This document shows positions 63,191 through 64,000 of a stretch of DNA of 64,000 nucleotides, in pieces; within the stretch, counting starts at the first letter, position 1; the number at the start of each line of letters is the position of its first letter. Under the pieces are notes generated by a model. It saw only the letters and a program-made list of their open reading frames with translations, was not told where the DNA came from and searched no databases. This DNA is from Zavarzinella sp. Lineage in GTDB: Bacteria > Planctomycetota > Planctomycetia > Gemmatales > Gemmataceae. The DNA lies in assembly GCA_041399155.1 (NCBI GenBank), contig JAWKTI010000005.1:62001-126000 (forward strand), written 5' to 3'. A program made the position numbers and the translations under genes.

Positions 63191-64000
63191 CTACTGATCG
63201 TTGACAATATCTTGACTGGCGCGAGTAGCTAGCGACAACAATGATGAGTTACCAGCATATCTAATCATGCGAACACTGCCATCGCACATCAGAAAATTGG
63301 CCCCACCAGTATGAAATGACCAATAGTGAAACATAGAGCAAATATTGTCTGAATCACCGAGGGAGTATTGATAAGGACCTAAAGAACAATCCTTGTAGTT
63401 ATCTTTGGGATACGAATTTATTTCGTGAACACCCAGGTGCATGTCAGCAGTTCCCAATCCCTCCAGGCCTAATCCAGAATACCACCAACCATAGCGATTA
63501 TCCTTAGAAGGTGGACGTTCACCTACTAACAAGGTAGTGCTGGTGCCATCCGTAATGTCGGCTATACGCGTTTTTGAATCGATGTACATCACACCGGTTG
63601 TGCGATCAGCAGCCTCGCCTGATACAGCAATGTAAGATGTCAGAGAATGAGGTAACTCAAACTCGGGATCACGGCATACGAAATCGCTGAACCGTGGGTC
63701 CGATGGACAACTAACCATCCTTAACTGTTCTGTGTCAGGATGCTGATAGCCTGCAACTTGCTGTAAATGCCATGGTGAATGCTGATAAGCAACTACAGCA
63801 CGTTGCCAGATCTTGTCCTGCTCAAAATGAGGGGAAATCCTGGGAACCCAACCAAGTAAAGGTTGATGAGGATCGTTAAATGAGGTTGAGCCAGGGGGGA
63901 AACTTCCGTGCGATGCATGAAATGAATGAAATGCCAGACCGAGCTGTTTTAACTGATTGATACAGATGGTACGCTCACTGGCAGAACGCACACGTTGGAC
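63191..64000 (-). CDS. DUF1559 prepilin-like protein, N-terminus off the window
   Basis: Planctomycete-specific secreted family with a type IV prepilin-like N-terminus, here outside the window. Visible marks are RTICINQLKQLGLAFHSFHA, GSFPPGSTSF, TLLVGERPP and the C-terminal SFHTGGANFLMCDGSVRMIR (H-x-G-G-x-N-x-L-x-x-D-G-S-V), all diagnostic. The frame is open to base 64000; about 270 residues are seen and roughly 40-50 are missing. Convergent with dnaE, seven bases between stops. Confidence 0.9.
   Translation of the reverse strand, partial: VQRVRSASERTICINQLKQLGLAFHSFHASHGSFPPGSTSFNDPHQPLLGWVPRISPHFEQDKIWQRAVVAYQHSPWHLQQVAGYQHPDTEQLRMVSCPSDPRFSDFVCRDPEFELPHSLTSYIAVSGEAADRTTGVMYIDSKTRIADITDGTSTTLLVGERPPSKDNRYGWWYSGLGLEGLGTADMHLGVHEINSYPKDNYKDCSLGPYQYSLGDSDNICSMFHYWSFHTGGANFLMCDGSVRMIRYAGNSSLLSLATRASQDIVNDQ

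Overview
The window looks like chromosomal DNA of a planctomycete, probably a Gemmata-like member of the Gemmatales. This rests on family content, not on a search: a DUF1559 prepilin-like protein at the right edge, a secreted sulfatase next to a secreted FAD oxidoreductase and a PQQ-type propeller, ECF sigma factors fused to a membrane segment and a C-terminal sensor-like tail, and many secreted proteins without assigned function. Conserved genes (queA, dnaG, rpoD, an RNase R gene, dnaE) anchor both ends, and a large accessory region lies between them.

Layout: 1-2.5 kb holds queA, an ATP-grasp gene and a Rossmann-like gene, followed by an IS5-family element (2.63-3.51). From 3.87 to 11.54 kb there is a cassette array: about a dozen small unrelated genes separated by integron attC-type sites and by copies of a 125-bp inverted-repeat element, closed by a broken IS110-family element. 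An intact IS66-family element (11.74-13.26, perfect 8-bp target duplication) follows. Then come a PD-(D/E)XK nuclease-like gene with a partner, a four-repeat CRISPR array (14.87-15.12) whose last repeat is cut and fused into a truncated caspase gene, a Tyr-rich exported protein, a decayed SUMF1/FGE fragment and an IS630-family element (16.94-18.16).

18.2-27.7 kb is one functional block: an NtrC-type response regulator, its sensor kinase, then a membrane fusion lipoprotein, an RND pump and an outer-membrane factor with two frameshifts. 27.98-31.75 kb is a graveyard: an orphan CRISPR repeat pair, an RpoB-like pseudogene interrupted by a Hint (intein-type) domain, an IS3-type fragment, a frameshifted cmr6 (type III-B CRISPR) and an ECF sigma fragment. 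31.77-34.93 kb is a second cassette array ending at an attI-like site with 21-bp-spaced direct repeats and the last 35 codons of an integron integrase (intI). Together with the first array this is best read as a decayed chromosomal integron, now split by about 20 kb of other DNA.

From 35 kb the sequence is mostly housekeeping or typical planctomycete content: dnaG-rpoD, a coiled-coil zinc-ribbon protein, an Rpn-like nuclease, RNase R, the sulfatase/FAD/PQQ cluster, a two-gene AAA ATPase operon with a well-formed promoter-operator, an ABC-2 permease overlapping a sugar isomerase/epimerase, two duplicated ECF sigma genes whose C-terminal tails differ, a GNAT gene, a glycine-rich exported protein, dnaE and the DUF1559 gene. 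The most unusual material is the split integron with its repeat family, the dispersed type III-B CRISPR remnants, and the Hint-interrupted RpoB relic.
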